Source of the DNA: Bacillus sp. UNC41MFS5
Lineage (GTDB): Bacteria; Bacillota; Bacilli; Bacillales_B; DSM-18226
Direction: 5' to 3'
DNA length: 64,000 nucleotides
Assembly (NCBI RefSeq): GCF_000686805.1
Contig: NZ_KK366017.1
Span: forward strand, 1,347,183-1,411,182
Shown: positions 62,704-64,000 of the stretch, one piece after another
Layout of the letters: each line of letters starts with the position of its first letter
Position numbering within the stretch: position 1 is the stretch's first letter
Translations under genes and position numbers: made by a program
The notes under the pieces: generated by a model
What the model was told of the DNA's origin: nothing
The model's database searches: none
What the model saw: the letters and a program-made list of their open reading frames with translations, nothing else

Positions 62704-64000
62704 ATGTCGAAGAAACAGTTTCAAGCAGAATCGAAACGATTACTAGAAATGATGATTAACTCCATCTATACACACAAAGAGGTATTTTTAAGAGAGTTAC
62801 TATCCAATGCAAGTGATGCGATTGATAAGATCTATTACAAAGCATTGACGGACGATACTTTACGTTTCGACAAAGATAACTATTTCATTAAATTGATTCC
62901 GGACCAAGAGAACCGAACATTGAAGATCCTAGACACTGGGATTGGAATGTCAAAGGAAGATTTGGAAACGAACCTTGGGACGATTGCTAAAAGTGGTTCC
63001 CTTGCATTTAAAAAGGAAAACGAAATTAAAGATGGCTACGACATTATTGGTCAGTTCGGGGTAGGTTTTTATGCTGCATTCATGGTAGCTGACGTTGTTA
63101 CCGTCATTAGTAAGGCATTAGGTAGTGATGAGGCCTACAAATGGGAATCCACAGGTGCTGATGGCTATACAATAGAACCGGTTGAAAAAGATTCAGTTGG
63201 TACAGAGATTATTTTAAAGATTAAAGAAAATACAGAAGATGAAAACTACGATGAGTATTTACAGGAATATCGCTTAAAATCAATCATTAAGAAATACTCA
63301 GATTTCATCCGTTATCCAATCAAAATGGATGTTACCAGCAGCAGACTCAAGGATGGCAGTGAGTCTGAATACGAGGAATATCAGGAAGAACAAATCATCA
63401 ATAGTATGGTTCCAATTTGGAAAAAGAATAAAAGTGAGTTAACTGATGAGGATTACGGAAACTTCTATGCAGAAAAACGCTACGGTTTTGATAAACCGAT
63501 TAAACATATCCATATTAGCGTAGAAGGGTCAATACGTTATAATGCTATTCTTTATATCCCAGAAAAAACTCCGTTCGACTTCTATTCGAAAGAGTTTGAA
63601 AAGGGATTAGAACTCTATTCTAATGGGGTACTGATCATGGATAAATGCGCGGACCTGCTGCCTGACCATTTCAGTTTCGTCAAAGGAATGGTTGATTCCG
63701 AGGATTTATCCCTTAACATTTCAAGAGAAATGCTCCAGCATGATCGCCAATTGAAGCTGATTGCTAAAAACATTAACAAAAACATCAAAAGCGAATTACT
63801 TAGCCTTCAAAGAAAAGAACGAGAAAAGTATGAAGAATTTTATCAATCGTTCGGTCGTCAGTTAAAGTACGGAGTCTATAGTGACTTTGGTGCCAATAAA
63901 GAATTACTACAAGACCTGATTATGTTCTACTCATCCAAAGAGAAGAAACTCGTTACGCTAGATGAATATGTGTCAAGAATGCTAGAGGATCAAAAATATA
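62704..64000 (+). CDS. htpG: Molecular chaperone HtpG (Hsp90), 3'-truncated by window edge
   Basis: Bacterial Hsp90, a dimeric ATP-dependent chaperone. The first 432 residues are visible, out of about 625. The ATPase domain begins [20 protein letters not shown] and has the Glu/Asn motif [28 protein letters not shown] and GQFGVGFY. The middle domain with [15 protein letters not shown] and the catalytic-type NISREMLQ is present. AAAGGGG precedes the ATG. It runs off the end of the window with no break. Control by CIRCE is unusual for this gene. Confidence 0.97.
   Translation, partial: MSKKQFQAESKRLLEMMINSIYTHKEVFLRELLSNASDAIDKIYYKALTDDTLRFDKDNYFIKLIPDQENRTLKILDTGIGMSKEDLETNLGTIAKSGSLAFKKENEIKDGYDIIGQFGVGFYAAFMVADVVTVISKALGSDEAYKWESTGADGYTIEPVEKDSVGTEIILKIKENTEDENYDEYLQEYRLKSIIKKYSDFIRYPIKMDVTSSRLKDGSESEYEEYQEEQIINSMVPIWKKNKSELTDEDYGNFYAEKRYGFDKPIKHIHISVEGSIRYNAILYIPEKTPFDFYSKEFEKGLELYSNGVLIMDKCADLLPDHFSFVKGMVDSEDLSLNISREMLQHDRQLKLIAKNINKNIKSELLSLQRKEREKYEEFYQSFGRQLKYGVYSDFGANKELLQDLIMFYSSKEKKLVTLDEYVSRMLEDQKY

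Noticed and set aside
1..64000. CRISPR arrays, tRNA or rRNA genes, insertion sequences, integrases, attachment sites
   Set aside because: No regularly spaced repeats, no CCA-ended cloverleaf, no rRNA segments and no transposase or integrase motifs were found. The phage-like ABA-sandwich gene stands alone.

Overview
The window looks like chromosomal DNA of a low-GC, endospore-forming member of the Bacillaceae. The evidence is Bacillus-type ribosome binding sites with frequent TTG/GTG starts, a spore-coat transglutaminase (Tgl), a YhcN/YlaJ sporulation lipoprotein, a Bacillus-type hut block, a Bacillus megaterium-type gas vesicle cluster, a ycnK-ycnI copper pair, and a CIRCE operator in front of htpG. 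No rRNA, tRNA, CRISPR array, phage or insertion sequence was recognised. Genus assignment (for example Neobacillus, Priestia or Peribacillus) is not possible from this alone.

Region by region. 1-4.3 kb: the end of a TctA tricarboxylate permease, a CitA/DcuS-type kinase with its response regulator, and a flavodoxin behind a perfect 27-bp palindrome. 4.4-9.2 kb: an ATP-grasp protein, a GIY-YIG protein, a TerD protein, a membrane protein and an AraC-type regulator whose receiver lacks the phosphoacceptor Asp. 9.4-13.4 kb: hutU-hutI-hutG without hutH. 13.7-17.8 kb: a compact gas vesicle operon gvpA-N-F-G-L-S-K-J with a hairpin just after gvpA. 18.3-22.5 kb: a glutaredoxin and the C4-dicarboxylate module dctP / dctR-dctS.

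22.6-30.2 kb: a nine-gene thiamine salvage operon behind a TPP riboswitch. ThiXYZ would import formylaminopyrimidine, YlmB would deformylate it, and TenA would convert it to HMP. ThiW would import thiazole, and ThiM, ThiD and ThiE would make thiamine phosphate. 30.3-35.6 kb: a 139-aa protein coupled to a 1630-aa DUF4132-type protein, the least explained large module here. 35.7-40.2 kb: tgl, a CspC-like cold shock gene with a long leader, unknown small genes and a MATE exporter.

40.5-41.9 kb: an ECF-like sigma factor directly upstream of a second-type ClpP peptidase. 42-48 kb: intergenic inverted repeats, a COG4315-like lipoprotein, several small proteins, a Trp/His/Gln 12-residue-repeat protein, a GNAT remnant, and ycnK-ycnI behind a perfect palindrome. 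48-62.5 kb: mostly single housekeeping or accessory genes (phosphoesterase, AbrB-type membrane protein, MFS, HAD, DUF2062, PHP, GDPD, SGNH, MBL-fold, DUF3231), with two neighbouring genes broken by several frameshifts at 58.9-61.4 kb. 62.6 kb to the end: htpG, cut by the window edge, behind a sigma-A promoter and a perfect CIRCE operator.

The best candidates for new biology are the DUF4132 pair, the sigma factor-ClpP pair, the W/H/Q repeat protein, the compact gas vesicle operon with its internal attenuator, and HrcA/CIRCE control of htpG. All functions are assigned from motifs and context read by eye; no database search was run.
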